From Zelopaecilomyces penicillatus (Eukaryota > Ascomycota > Sordariomycetes > Hypocreales > Pseudodiploosporaceae), in assembly GCA_005765155.1 (NCBI GenBank), contig VCCP01000001.1, forward strand, positions 3,162,001-3,226,000: a DNA stretch of 64,000 bases, written 5' to 3'. The stretch's first letter is position 1. Each line of letters starts with the position of its first letter. Of the stretch, positions 1-12,690 are shown piece by piece. The notes under the pieces were generated by a model, which was given only the letters and a program-made list of their open reading frames with translations, had not been told where the DNA came from and did not search any database. A program made the position numbers and the translations under genes.

Positions 1-124
1 TTTAATAATTATATTAATACTAAAGCTTATATTTACTTCTATATATTCTAGATAAATAGCCTATAATACTATAAATAAAAACTATAGTTATATATTATAT
101 ATTATGCTTTATAATAGTATTATA
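1..124 (-). repeat. Partial LTR of the Ty3/gypsy family, cut by the window edge
   Basis: These 124 bases align without gaps to the last 124 bases (plus-strand order) of the LTR at 46,572-46,734. By eye there are nine differences, all transitions. The remaining 39 bases of the LTR would lie left of the window. The sequence after position 124 matches neither inner flank of the complete element. This is therefore a solo LTR, or the end of an element lying to the left. Confidence 0.8.
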
Positions 125-1903
125 TTTTTTATTAATAATTATTAATTTTATTATAGGATTTTTAAAGAAAATATTATAATTATTTTAAAAAATATTAGAT
201 TATAAATATTTATTTAATATAATAATAATTATAGAATATTATTTATAGATTAATAGATTATCTAAGAGAAAAAGCCAGATTATAGAATTAATACTTAGAT
301 ATTATTTAATAATATTAGATACACTATAAATTAAAATAATCCTAATACTATAATTTTTATTAAATAATTTAATTAATAACCCTATAAAAAGATTATTAAA
401 TAAATTAATTATAAGGTTTAAATTTATTAGGTTAATAGAATTATTATAGATAGATATTAATAAAATAAATAATAAAGTATTAAATATATTAAGATATTTA
501 TTTATAGATAAGGCTAATTATACTATAAATATAATAATACTATATATAAAATATATATATAATTAAAAGTATAGATTAATTAAATTTAAAATAGATAATA
601 AGGTATATCTAAGGCTATATAAGGGATTTTAATTACTAGGAAAACTATTATAAAAATAATTATAATAATAAATAGGATTATTTAAAGTGATTAAATAAGT
701 AGGATTATTAATATATAAATTAGATTTATTTATTTATTAAGGGATTTATTAAGGGATTTATTAAATAATATTAATTATATATTTATATCTAAAACCTAAG
801 AGGAATAATCTATTTAATAGGATATTAGATAAATAGATATAACTAATAAAAGTTCAAAAAATAAGATAAAGAATAAGAAATCTAGAAAATTATAAATAGA
901 TAAATAAATAAAAAGGAAGATATCTATAAATCAAATATATAATTAAATAAAAAGGTTTTAGATTAAAATATAATAAATAAATAAAGAGAAAAGAGTTTAA
1001 ATCAAATATAATAAACTTGATTAAAGATTATAAATAAAAAAATCCTATTAAAAAGTTATAGGAAGTATATTAAATAAAAAAAGAATAAAAACAGAAAGAA
1101 ATAAATAAGATATTAAAGATAAATTTATAGGTATTATTATTTAAGAAAAAAATAAGAAGTTTTTTTAAAAAAAAAGTAAGTATTATTAAAATAAAGAAAA
1201 AAAAGGTATAAGGATTAAATATATAACTATAAAAAATAGTAAAGAACTTAAACCTTTTAAAAATAAAATAAAAACTAAATATTAAAAGAATTAAATTTAA
1301 AGATTTATTAAAAGATTTTAATATAATAGATTATTTAATACTATTAATTAATAATAAAAGCTTTAATCTTAAGATAATAAATTATAAAGTAATAGATATT
1401 TATTATATAAATTTGTTATAATATTATAATATTAATTATTTTATAAGCCTAGATCTAAGAGAATTAAGAATATATTATTATATACTAGTAATAAAAGTAT
1501 TCTATTATATTAGATTTAATTATCAGGATTATATAAAACTATTTAATATAGTAATTATAAAGCTTAAATAATTAAAATCCTTTTTAAGGAAAAATAATTA
1601 TTATGAAATAAATTAAAAAATATTAAGGAATAATTAAAGGAACTTAAGAATAAAATCGTAGCTATAAATATTAATTGGATATTATATTTAGAATATATCT
1701 TATTACTTTATATTATTAAAATACTTAAAAAGATCCTAGATAAAGAAAGATTAAATATAATATATATTATTAAAGAATATTAATTATTCTAATAATTTCT
1801 AATTATAATTATATATAATAAAAAATAAAAAGTATTTCTATTAATAGATATATTAAAGGAATACTTCTATTTTATTAAGGGAATGATTATTAATAATAAA
1901 ATT
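125..1903. other. A/T-rich repeat-derived sequence without a gene
   Basis: Almost pure A and T, with stops in every frame. Bases 156-240 resemble 24,607-24,690, so part is dispersed repeat. Between about 780 and 1,280 the plus strand is purine-rich (many AAA/AAG/GAA), as a lysine-rich gag-like region might look after RIP, but no motif can be named. Confidence 0.6.
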
Positions 1904-2037
1904 ATAAATAAGATAAATAAGATAAATAAGATAAATAAGATAAATAAGATAAATAAGATAAATAAGATAAATAAGATAAATAAGATAAATAAGATAAATA
2001 AGATAAATAAGATAAATAAGATAAATAAGATAAATAA
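1904..2037. repeat. Tandem array, 9-bp unit ATAAATAAG, about 15 copies
   Basis: Perfect head-to-tail copies of a 9-mer. The length is divisible by three, so one frame stays open and reads Ile-Asn-Lys repeatedly. The resulting 75-codon frame (1,883-2,110) is a by-product of the array, not a gene. Its lack of point differences inside heavily mutated sequence points to recent expansion. Confidence 0.95.
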
Positions 2038-3039
2038 ATTATTTATAAGATTTATAATATTAATAAAAATATATCTTCTATTAATTAATAGATTAGATAG
2101 AGATTATTAAAAGGATTATATATTAGATTTTAATAAAAATGATTTTAAAAAAGAAATCCTAATATATATTAAAGAATAAAATTTTAATATAAAATTGTTT
2201 AATCTATTATTTAATAAGAGATTAAATAAATCTATATTCCTATTTTAAATAGATTATTTATTTTAGTATTAGAATAATAAAGTTTTATAATTAAAGAAAT
2301 TAAAACTAAAATAATATTAATGATTATTATTATAATAAATATTAAATATAAAATTTAATTAAATTTATTTACTAAGGAATTAAATCTAAATAATATTAAA
2401 AGTCTATTAATAAAATTAAAAAAGGATAAAATAAAAATATAATAAAGGATAAAAGCTTTAATATATACCCTATTATTATAAAAAGGATCTGATTTAATTG
2501 AAATACCTAGAGAAATAATAATAGTATTAATATCTAATAATCAAATTCTTTATAATAAGATTGAAAAGAATCTAATATATTATTATTATTATTATATAAA
2601 CAATAAATAAATAAATTAGATTATTTATTATATTATATAAATATAATTACTAGAAAAATATAATGTTAAGGAAAGAGGTTTATATAAATTAAGGAAAAAT
2701 TATTAATATTATAATTAAGAATAAAATTAATCTAGATAATACTATATAATAGATAAAATCAGATTTATAGATAGAGATTATAATCTTAAAAACTAAGCTA
2801 AATAAAATAATAGAGGTTTAGAAAGAAATAATATAATATATAAAGTTAATTATATAATAAATAAATAAGTAATAGAGGGTTAGTTATCTTTTTCTTAATA
2901 ATAGGTAATTATTATAATTATTTATATTATATTATTAGAATAGTTATTTTTTATTTCTTTATTCTCTTAATTAGATTATTATATAATTAGCTAGATTATT
3001 AAATTAGATAGAAAATAGAATTATTTGTTTTGTATATAA
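2038..3039. other. A/T-rich sequence without a gene
   Basis: Strongly A/T-rich, with stops in all frames. No repeat partner or protein motif was recognised here by eye. It is probably more transposon-derived sequence, by analogy with its surroundings. Confidence 0.5.
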
Positions 3040-4760
3040 TAATAATAATTATAGATTTTATAAGAACAAATTATTTTTTTATAATTATAATAAATAGCTT
3101 TATAATTAATTTAATTCTTGAAATTTGAATTAAATATTATATAATATAAAAGTATTTTTCTAAGATTTTAAATATAAATAATACATATAAAATTAATTAT
3201 TTTAATCCTTATTTAATATAGATTATTAATATTATAGGTTGAAAATTAATTATAAATTTTATTTAAGCTTATATTAATATAAAATAATAAAAGGATTTAA
3301 ATATATTTATATATAATTTAAAGCCTTTTTTAAATTAATTTAAAATTATTATCTTTTTTATTATTATTATAAACAAAGAAATTATATTAAAAAGCTTCTT
3401 TATTATTTATTTTCTTTTAATATAATTATAGCTTTATATTTATTATATTAATATAAAAGTTTATATAAAAATTATCTTTTATTAATAAAAAGGCTTTAAT
3501 AAATTAAATAAGCTTAATTATAATATATAAAGCTTAATACCTTTAAATTATCATAAATATAATTATAATATTATAAATACTATATAAATAAAGATTATTT
3601 ATATAATAAAAGAAATTAATTTTTATAAGGCTTAAAGATAAATATTATATTATTATAATTTTAATTAATAGATTAATAGTTTTATTAAAATATTTTATAA
3701 AGATATTAAAATCTATATAATAATATATTATAATAATTTTTTTAATCTTAATTAAGCTTTATATAAATAATTATATAAAGATATAGGATTATATTTAAAA
3801 TGTTATAATTATAAATATTTAAAAAAAAAAGAATATTATTATATAATAATTTAATATATTATTTTTATATATATATTATTTTATATATTTAAATTATTAT
3901 TTAAAAAGTTTTATTATATATTTATATTTATATATAAAGAATCTTTATTTTAATATATATAAAACTATGTTTTTATATAATATTTATATTATTTATAAGA
4001 TATATTTCTATAATAATATATTATATAAGCTTTATTATTAATAAAAAATAAATCTTATTTTAAATAATAATTTAAAAAGCCTTTAATATAATTAAGATAA
4101 TCCTTTTAATAAATATATATATACTTTTATTTAATTCTATTTTTTAAGATCTTTAATAATCTTTTTTTTTTAAATTTAAGATTTAAATTATATTAAATCT
4201 TTTTATAGCTAGTTATATATCTTAAGAAGTATTAAGTTCAAAATCCTTTTAAGTTTAAATATAATTATATTAATATAATTATCTCTTTTATAATATAATA
4301 TTAAAAGATTTAATTCTAATTTTTATTATATATTAATATAAACTAAGATTAAAATAATTTTTTTATAAAATAATTAATTTAAAAGAATATTTATAATAAG
4401 ATTTAGATTAACTAGGGATATTATATAAACTATATTATAAGAAAGATAAATAAAAGAAATAAAATATATAATATAATTAAAGAAATTAAATAAGTTAATT
4501 TAATTAAATTATTAAATTAATTAATTAATTAAAGTATAATATTTTAATAGAATTAATAAAAAAATATTTTAAATAAATTAGCTTGCTTTTATAAATATGA
4601 ATAAATTAATTATATAGCCTTATATAAGTGTACTTATATTATATTATATATTCTTAAGCCTTTATATTAAAAATTTAATATTAAAGGATAGGTATATAAC
4701 TAGTATTAAACTAAGGGATTATATAAGCCTTTATTATTATTATTAATTAAAAGTATATTT
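3040..4760 (+). mobile_element. Dispersed repeat family R1, copy 1 (RIP-decayed, unclassified)
   Basis: This stretch is collinear with 6,420-7,920. The best-matching parts are 3,190-3,300 with 6,500-6,600, and 4,060-4,650 with 7,240-7,850. Pieces recur at 8,340-8,475, 8,940-9,130 and 11,985-12,310. The copies differ mostly by A/G and C/T exchanges plus small indels. No coding motif was recognised, so the class of element is unknown. Confidence 0.7.
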
Positions 4761-6419
4761 ATATATAATAAGACTCTATTTATATATTTAAAAAGAATTA
4801 ATTTTTATAAAGCTTTAAAATAAATATTAAGCTATTTTAATTAATTTGAAAAATATCTTTTTAAATGTATTAATATTAAATATATATCTTAATATATATA
4901 ATATATAAATTATTCTATTAGTTATTATTATGACTTTAATTAATATATTAATATATTAATAATCTTATAAAAATAGCTTAGTATACTTTTATTATAAATT
5001 TCTTTTTTAATAATTAAATTATTTTTTAAAAGCTTTAAAGTCTTATTATTTATAATATTACTTTTTATTATTTATAATATTAATAATTTATATAATAGAT
5101 TAGTTGAAATTATCCCTTATATTATCATTTTATATTATTAGATTCTAATATAAGAATATAAAAGAAATAATAAAATATAAATTTAAAAGAATAAAATCCT
5201 TTTTTATAAAATTCTCTTTAATTTAATAATAGCTTTACTTTTATAATCTAATAATAGCCTTTTTAATAGCTTTGTAATAACTTTAGAATCTTATTATTTA
5301 TAATATTGCCTTTTACTACTTATATTATCAGGAATCTATATAACTAACTAGTTTAAGCTATTCTTTATATTATTATTTTATAATATTAAAATTATATAAT
5401 AAAGATATAAGAATAAATAATATAATATAAATATATTTCTTATCTATATAATAAGGCTTTAATCTTTATAAAAAGAAAATCTTAAAGCTATTATTAGCTT
5501 TATATTAATAATAATATTATATAATACTCTTAATTATCTCTCTTTAATAATAGATTTCCTTAATAATCAAAAGATCTATTCTTAATTCTATAATTAATAT
5601 AATAATTATAAATATCTAGCCTTATAATAGCTATTTAAACTATCCTTATATTTATTCTTTATATTATCTTTAAAAGCTATTTAAAATTCTTTTTATAGAG
5701 CTTTAAGCTATTCTTTAAAGGCTTTAAAGGCTTTAAGCTATTTTCTAAAAGCTTCAAAGATAATAATTTAAAAAACCTTATAGTAACCTTATTGAATTCC
5801 TTATTAAAATCTGAAAGCCTTAATTATAATATATCTAGTCTATTAGCTTTATTTAAATTTAATATATTTAATAAATTATATAACTCTTTATATATCTTTT
5901 ATTAAGAGAATAATAAAATTTTAATAAAGATTAAAAATAATAGATTTATTAAAATAAATAATAATAAAATTTAATAAAGCTATTATCTTTATTATAATTT
6001 AAAAAAAATATAGAAAAGTATAAACATTAAATTATAATATTTTATTATATAGAAAATTAATTAATTATTTATTATTATAATAATAATTAATATATTAATA
6101 AATTATAAATAGATTTATTAGACTAATAGTTATCTTTATAATTATATTTAATTCTTTAATCATATTATATATATAATATATTATTAATATTTAAAAAGAT
6201 AGAAAATTATATTTAGAGCCTTAATAATATATTAACCTTTTATCTTTTATATAATAGGGTTTATTATATATATAAAGAGTTTTATTTATAATAAATTAAG
6301 TTTTTTATTAATAAGAATATTTATAATAATTATTAATAATTTTAATATAAAGCTTTAAAAAACCTTTGATTTATTTAATTATAAATAAATCTTTTATAAT
6401 AATATAATAAAAAAAATTT
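4761..6419. other. A/T-rich sequence between two R1 copies
   Basis: Holds further R1-related pieces. Bases around 4,796-4,960 resemble 3,610-3,700 and 6,780-6,900, and 5,330-5,460 resembles 7,990-8,070. The stretch 5,220-5,320 has the same 'TAATAGCCTT'-like wording as the degenerate array near 8.2 kb. No gene is visible. Confidence 0.55.
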
Positions 6420-7920
6420 AAATCTATTTTTTGAATTTATTCTTAATATAAGATTATATAATAATACTTTTTAAAGGGTATTAATATAGATAATATATAT
6501 AAAATTTACCATTTATCTTTATATAGTATAGATTATTAGAATTATTAATTATAAATTAATTATAAATTTTATTTAAGGCCTTATTAATAATAAATAATAA
6601 AAGGATTATAAATAATTAAAGGTATTATAGATTAAGATTAAAGCTATAATCTTAATTATTATTATTATTAATAAAAGAATTATATTAAAATATATATTAA
6701 AAACAAAATCTTTTTAATATAATAATATCTTTATATCTATTATATTAATATTAATATTTATATAAAGATAAAAATATATTAATAATAAATATATATCTTA
6801 ATATAAATAATAAATAAAGTATTTTATTAATTATTATTATAATTTTAATTAAAGAGTTAATAGCCTTATTAAGGCTATATATAAAGATATTAAATCTTAT
6901 TTAATTATAAGATATAATAATCTTTTATATTTTTATATTATATTTATTTAAATAATTAAGAAAAGAAATTATAATTATAATTATAAAATAATTAAGATAA
7001 ATATTAAGAAAATATAAAAGAATATTAATATAATATTTCTTAATTAAGGTTTTATTTAAATATTTTCTTTTATAATTTTTTTATTATTTTCAAGCTTTAT
7101 TATATTATTATAATTTCTTAAAAAGAATCCTTATTCTTATATATATAAGAATATTAAATATATAATAATTTATATTATTCTATATATATTTTATTTTTAA
7201 ATAAATTATTATTAATTAATAGTTTTAAAAATTAAATTATTATTTTAAATAATAGCTTAAAAAACCTTTAATATAATTAATATATTATCTTAAATAAATA
7301 TTTACAAATTTATATTTAATTCTTATATTTAAGATCTTTAATAATTATTTCTTTAAATATAAGATTTAAATTATATTATATCTCTTTATAGCTAGTTATA
7401 TAGCTTAAAAAATATAAAGCTTTTAATCTCTTTAAAATTAATTATAATAATTACTTTATTATTACCTTTAATATAAAAGAATATATAAAGACTTTATTTT
7501 AGTATTTATTAAGCTTTTTTATAAGCTAAGATTAAATTAATTATCTTATAATAAAGCTAGTTTATTAGATTATTTATTATAAGATTTAAATTAATTAAGA
7601 ATATTATACAAATAATATCTGAAGAATAATAAATAAAAAATAGACTTAATATAATATAATAATAATTTCCTTATTATATAATTAAAGAAAATAAATAAAT
7701 TAGCTTAATTAAATTAATAATTAAGCTAGCTAAAATTTAATATTTTTAATATAATTAACCCGATTTTATAATTATAAATAATTTAATTATATAGGCTTAT
7801 ATAAGAGTATTAATATTATATTATATTATTTAATACTAGCTTTTTATATAAGAATTTAATATTATAAGATAATAATATAAGGGATGTTTTAATATAAGTA
7901 ATACTATTTATAATAATGGA
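6420..7920 (+). mobile_element. Dispersed repeat family R1, copy 2 (RIP-decayed, unclassified)
   Basis: Second long copy of the family described at 3,040-4,760, in the same orientation about 3.3 kb away. Conserved landmarks shared with copy 1 include the stretch around TAGCTAGTTATAT at about 7,390 (4,207 in copy 1). Another is the TTATATAG-GCTTATATAAG block near 7,785 (4,610 in copy 1). No open frame survives. Confidence 0.7.
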
Positions 7921-8094
7921 TTTTATTATTATAGTTATAGATATTTATATTATTTTAAGCCCTGCTTAAATTTCTAAGCTAGCTTTATATATTTATCCTA
8001 TTATATTAAATTCTAATATAAGGATATAAGAATAAATAATATAATATAAATACCTTGCTTATATAATAAGATATTTTACTTTAGAAGCTTATAA

Positions 8095-8310
8095 GAACTT
8101 GAAAACAGGCTGTTTAATAGCCTATATAATAACCTTATAATAACCTCTTAATAATCTATATAATAGCCTGTCTTTAACCTTATAATAACCTTATAATAGT
8201 TTATATAACAGCCTATCTATATAATAGCTTATCTAAAGGCCTTATAATAATCTTATAACAGCCTATATAATAGCTTATATAAAAACCTTATAATAACCTT
8301 ATAATAGCCT
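8095..8310. repeat. Degenerate tandem array, 11-13 bp unit near TTATAATARCC
   Basis: About 18 consecutive words of 11-13 bp end in ACC or GCC, for example TTATAATAACC, TTATAATAGCC and TATATAATAGCC. The array is diverged, unlike the perfect arrays elsewhere. Similar words continue loosely at 8,577-8,640 and 8,700-8,800. The surrounding 8.1-8.9 kb keeps more C and G, including a few CpG, than most of the A/T sequence. Confidence 0.65.
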
Positions 8311-8339
8311 GCTTAAAAGCTCTTTAAAGCAGCTGGATA

Positions 8340-8475
8340 ATAATATATAAAGAGTTTATATTATATTATTTATTCCTATACCCTTATACTAAAATTTAAT
8401 ATTAAGAGATAAGTGTATAGAGCTAGTATTAAACTTAGGGTAATATAAGCCTCTATAACTATAAATAATAAAATC
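8340..8475 (+). repeat. R1 family fragment (end portion)
   Basis: Matches the 3' part of R1 copy 1 (about 4,620-4,740): both carry TATTAAAC followed by an A/G-rich GGG block and ATATAAGCCT. It keeps more C and G than copy 1, so it is either less mutated or a separate insertion. Confidence 0.6.
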
Positions 8476-8939
8476 CGTTACTATAAATAGCACTGCTCTT
8501 TAATATATAGGCCAGCAATATTATAAATAGTAAAAAACGATATTATAAATAATAAGACTTTAACTTTATAATATTTAATAGCCTATCTAGCAGGTTATAT
8601 AATAGCCTTAAAATAACCTTATAATAGCTATAAAGCCATCCAGAGGCCTATAGCCTAGCCTAATAGACTAAAAGATCTAATAGTAATAGCTTTAAGTGCT
8701 ATACTAGGCCTTATAATAGCTTATATAGTCTATCTTCGTAGAATAGTATTATAATAGTATATTTAATAGCCTGCTTTATAATATTTATAATAACTTTATA
8801 AAAGCCCTTTTTAAACAGTTAAATAAGTCTTTATATCTTATTATTTTATTTTATATCTTTATATTATAGAATAATATTATAGAATAATAACATAAGACAG
8901 TATTTAATATAATAGCTAATGAGATTATAAATAATAAGA

Positions 8940-9130
8940 TTTAAGCTTTATTATATTTATATATATATAAAAAAAGCCTTTATTTTAATATATATAAAGC
9001 TATTTTTTTATATAATAATTTATTCTTTTTTATAGATATTTTCTTTTATAATATATTTTCTTAAATATATTATTAATAAAATAAAATCATTATTTTTAAT
9101 AATAACTTAAAAAGTTTTTAATATTATCTA
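8940..9130 (+). repeat. R1 family fragment
   Basis: Collinear with about 3,930-4,100 of R1 copy 1. Shared landmarks are TTTTAATATATATAAA and, near the end, TAATAACTTAAAAAG against TAATAATTTAAAAAG. It is flanked by unrelated A/T-rich sequence. Confidence 0.55.
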
Positions 9131-11984
9131 TTAATAAAGTTTATATATATTATACTTAAATAGTTAATTAAAAAACAATGCCTTTTAATTAATTATAAAA
9201 TCTCTAGAATATTATAAAATTTAAAATACTAATTTAATATAAAGATTTTTAATAAATAAAATATCTTTCTTTATTAACTATTATATTTATAATATTAATT
9301 TAAATATATTTATATTCTTAATTAATAATATAATATTTAAGTTATATATATAAAAAAAAAGCCCTTATATAAGGCTATATATAAGGCTATATAATATATT
9401 TAATTTTTATTATTTTTCTTTATAGCCTTTATTTATATAATTATTTAATCCTATATAATATATTATATTCTTTTATAATCTAGAATATAAGATTATAATT
9501 CAGGCTATTAATTATAATATTCATTAATATATTTATTTAGGCTTAAGCTTAAAGATAATAATATTAAAGATATATTATATTTATAATCTTAAAAATTAAG
9601 CTATTATATTATTTATTATATAGCTTGAAATAAATCTATATCCTTATTATTATTATTCTTAAAAAGCCTTATTATATTAAAGTTATTAAAGCTATTATTT
9701 TATTAATTAAAGAATACTTTTAATATATTTTTTAAAGAGTATAAAGCTTTAAATATTTAATTAATTATTAATGAAATTATTAAAGTATATATTATATTAA
9801 TAAAAAAGCTATTTCCTTTTTATTAGAAAATTTTAAATAGCTTTTTATCTTATATTTTAAGAAAATAATATTCCTAGTTTTTCTTAATAAATTTAAGCTA
9901 TTTTTAAAAAGATAGATTGTTTAAAATATTATTTATAAATTATATATTTAGATTTCTTTATTATTTCTTTTGTTATTATATATATTAATAAAGACCTTAA
10001 TAAATAATTTAATCTGGTTTTTTTATTTCTTTTCTTTATATTTTTCTTTAAGAATATTTATATTTATTAATAAATAATAAAAAGACTAATATTAGTAATA
10101 AAATAGCCTATTAATTTAATAGCTTTATCTCTTTTTCTAATATTTATAAGCTTTTTAATATATTTTATTTAATTAATAATAAAAAATTTAATATATAACT
10201 TAAAAGTAATAGCTTTAATTATTATAAAAACTATTTAATTAAATCCCTTATATGTTAATAAGCTGAAAGGATTAGTATAATATTAATAAATATATTAAAT
10301 AAGATTTTAGAATATATTAAAAGTAAGTTTCTTTAATAATAAAATAAATAAATTAAATTTATTATTAATTATTTTTAATACTATTTATTAAGAAGATATT
10401 TAATATCATATTTATTAATTAAAAAGAAAATTCTAATCTTTTTAAATTTAGTTATAATATTATAAATAATAAATCCTTTATTATAAATATATTAAAAAGC
10501 TATAATAAAATTAAGATATAAAAAGATAATACTTTTATTAAAAAGATATTCTTATAAAGTTTTTTAATATATATCTCTTAATAATTAAAAAGTATTAAGA
10601 TTAAAAAATTAAAAAATATTAAAATATTAAAATTAAAATATATTAATATTAAAAAATAAAAAGATATATATAAAATAAAAAATAAAAGATAATAAGAATA
10701 ATATTAAATATAATATAATATTTAATAAACTCTAGTTTTATATATTTTATAAAATTATTTATAATTAATAATCTAAAGATTTCTTTATATTTATTATTTA
10801 ATTAAAGATATCTTTATAATATTAATTATAGTTTTAAATAGCTTAAGCTATTTATTATAATTACTTTTATTTTTAAAATTAAAGCTAGAATATTATATTA
10901 TAAATAATTTCCTTTAAAATTAATTATTAAAATAATAAATTTAATTAAATATAATCTTATTTATTATTAAAATCTATATTAAAGTTAATAAAATATATAG
11001 CTTATTAACTTTAATAATTAATTAATCTTTTATAAAATATATTTTAAAAATAAATTATAATAAAATAAAATCTTTAATAATATTAATTATATTAATAAAA
11101 ATTAAAAATTTATTATAATTAATATTAAAGATTTTAATATATTTAATTTATTTTATATAAATAATAATGATTTAAATATATTTATAAATATAAATAATTG
11201 AAATTCTATATTTATTTTTATTTTTATTTTATATCTTTAAAATATTAATTTAATAGATTTTAATAATCTTTATAAATATTTAAAAGAAAACTTTAAGATT
11301 TTTAATAAAAGTTTTAAAAAGATTTATATAGTTTTTTAATAGCTTTAATATATATCTTTATAATCTTTAATTATTTATTTAATTATTTAAAATATAATAT
11401 CTTTAATAAATTATTAATAAAAGGATCATATTATTATTAAAGATTATTATAATAGCTTTAATCTATTTCTTTATAATAAGAAAGCTATTATATTATAATT
11501 AAAATATATATATATTATAAAGGTTTTATTTTCTTTCTTAATAAAGGCTTTAAAGTATTTAATTTAAAAAAAGGAAGAATTATCCTTTAAAATAAAGATT
11601 ATTATTTAATTAATATAAAAATAATTTATTTAATATTTTTTATTAATCTTAATTAAAGAAGGGGTTTTTTAGACTTAAATAAATATTTATAAATAATTAA
11701 AATAACTTAAATAATTAATAAAAATTATAAAAATAATTATAAAAATAATATAATCTTTTAATTTTATAATATTAATTATAGATTATAAGAAAATATTAAG
11801 ATAAAGTATAAATTATAATAATAAGATTAATATTATTTATTATAAGGGTTATATTTTAAATTTTATAGTATTTTAAAGATTTTATACTTAATTAAAAGGC
11901 TTTATCTCTTAATTCATTATTTAAATATAATATATATAAATCTTTATTAATAGATATAAGATATTCTTTTTTATATTTTTATTT
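9131..11984. other. A/T-rich sequence without a gene
   Basis: Almost only A and T, with stop codons throughout. Several short words recur (for example the GCCTTATATAAGGCTATAT cluster at about 9,360-9,400), but no long repeat partner and no protein motif could be identified by eye. Confidence 0.5.
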
Positions 11985-12310
11985 AAAATCTTTAAAAAAA
12001 AAAATTATATTAAATTAAATCTTTTTATAATTAATATTATAATTTTAAGAATAATAAGCTTGAAATCCTTTTAAAATTAAATATCTTTATATTAATATAA
12101 TTATCTATATTATAATATAATATAAAAGATTTAATTTTAATAATTATAATACTTTTATATAAATTAAAATTAAGATAATTTCTTTATAAAATAAATAAAT
12201 TAAAAAGGTATTTATTAAAAGATTTAAATTAATTAAAAGTATTATATAAACTATATTATAATAATAATAAATAATAAAAAATATTTATATTTAATATAAT
12301 AATTTATAGA
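11985..12310 (+). repeat. R1 family fragment
   Basis: Collinear with about 4,190-4,450 of R1 copy 1. Both run through a TTATATTAATATAATTATCT block, then an AAAAGATTTAATT block, then ATATTATATAAACTATATTA. Divergence is mainly transitional. Confidence 0.65.
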
Positions 12311-12520
12311 TTAAAGATTATATTTTTATAAAGAATTTATTAAAATATATATTAATAATATTATTATTTTTAATAATACTTTTTAGGATTATTATAATTA
12401 TTATAAAAATATTTAATAAAGAAAATAATATTATATTATTATAATTTAATATTATTTAATTTCTTATAGTATAATATAAAGAAATATAAAAGAAATTATT
12501 ATTATATAATATATATTATA

Positions 12521-12690
12521 TTTTATTATTTTATTATCTATTAAATCTATATTTAATTAATTAATTATTTTATTAATTAAGATAGCTACTCTTATTAAAA
12601 ATAATTATATAAATAGCTATATTAAATATAAGAAAACCTTAACTAAAAGAATTAACTCTTTAACTTTATATATACCTAATAATCAATAAT
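12521..12690 (+). repeat. Repeat D, copy 1 (LTR-like), with two TTTTATTA units at its left edge
   Basis: Matches 23,545-23,700 in the same orientation over about 160 bp. Shared landmarks are the AATTAAGATAGCTA block, ATATAAATAGCTATATTAAATA, and AATTCTTTAACTTTATATATA in which C and T vary. At its left edge TTTTATTA is present exactly twice, whereas copy 2 has about 39 units. It could be an LTR, but that is not shown. Confidence 0.7.

Noticed and set aside
1883..2110. 75-codon open frame with repeated Ile-Asn-Lys
   Set aside because: It is produced by the 9-bp tandem array; outside the array only a few A/T-rich codons follow before a stop. No gene support.
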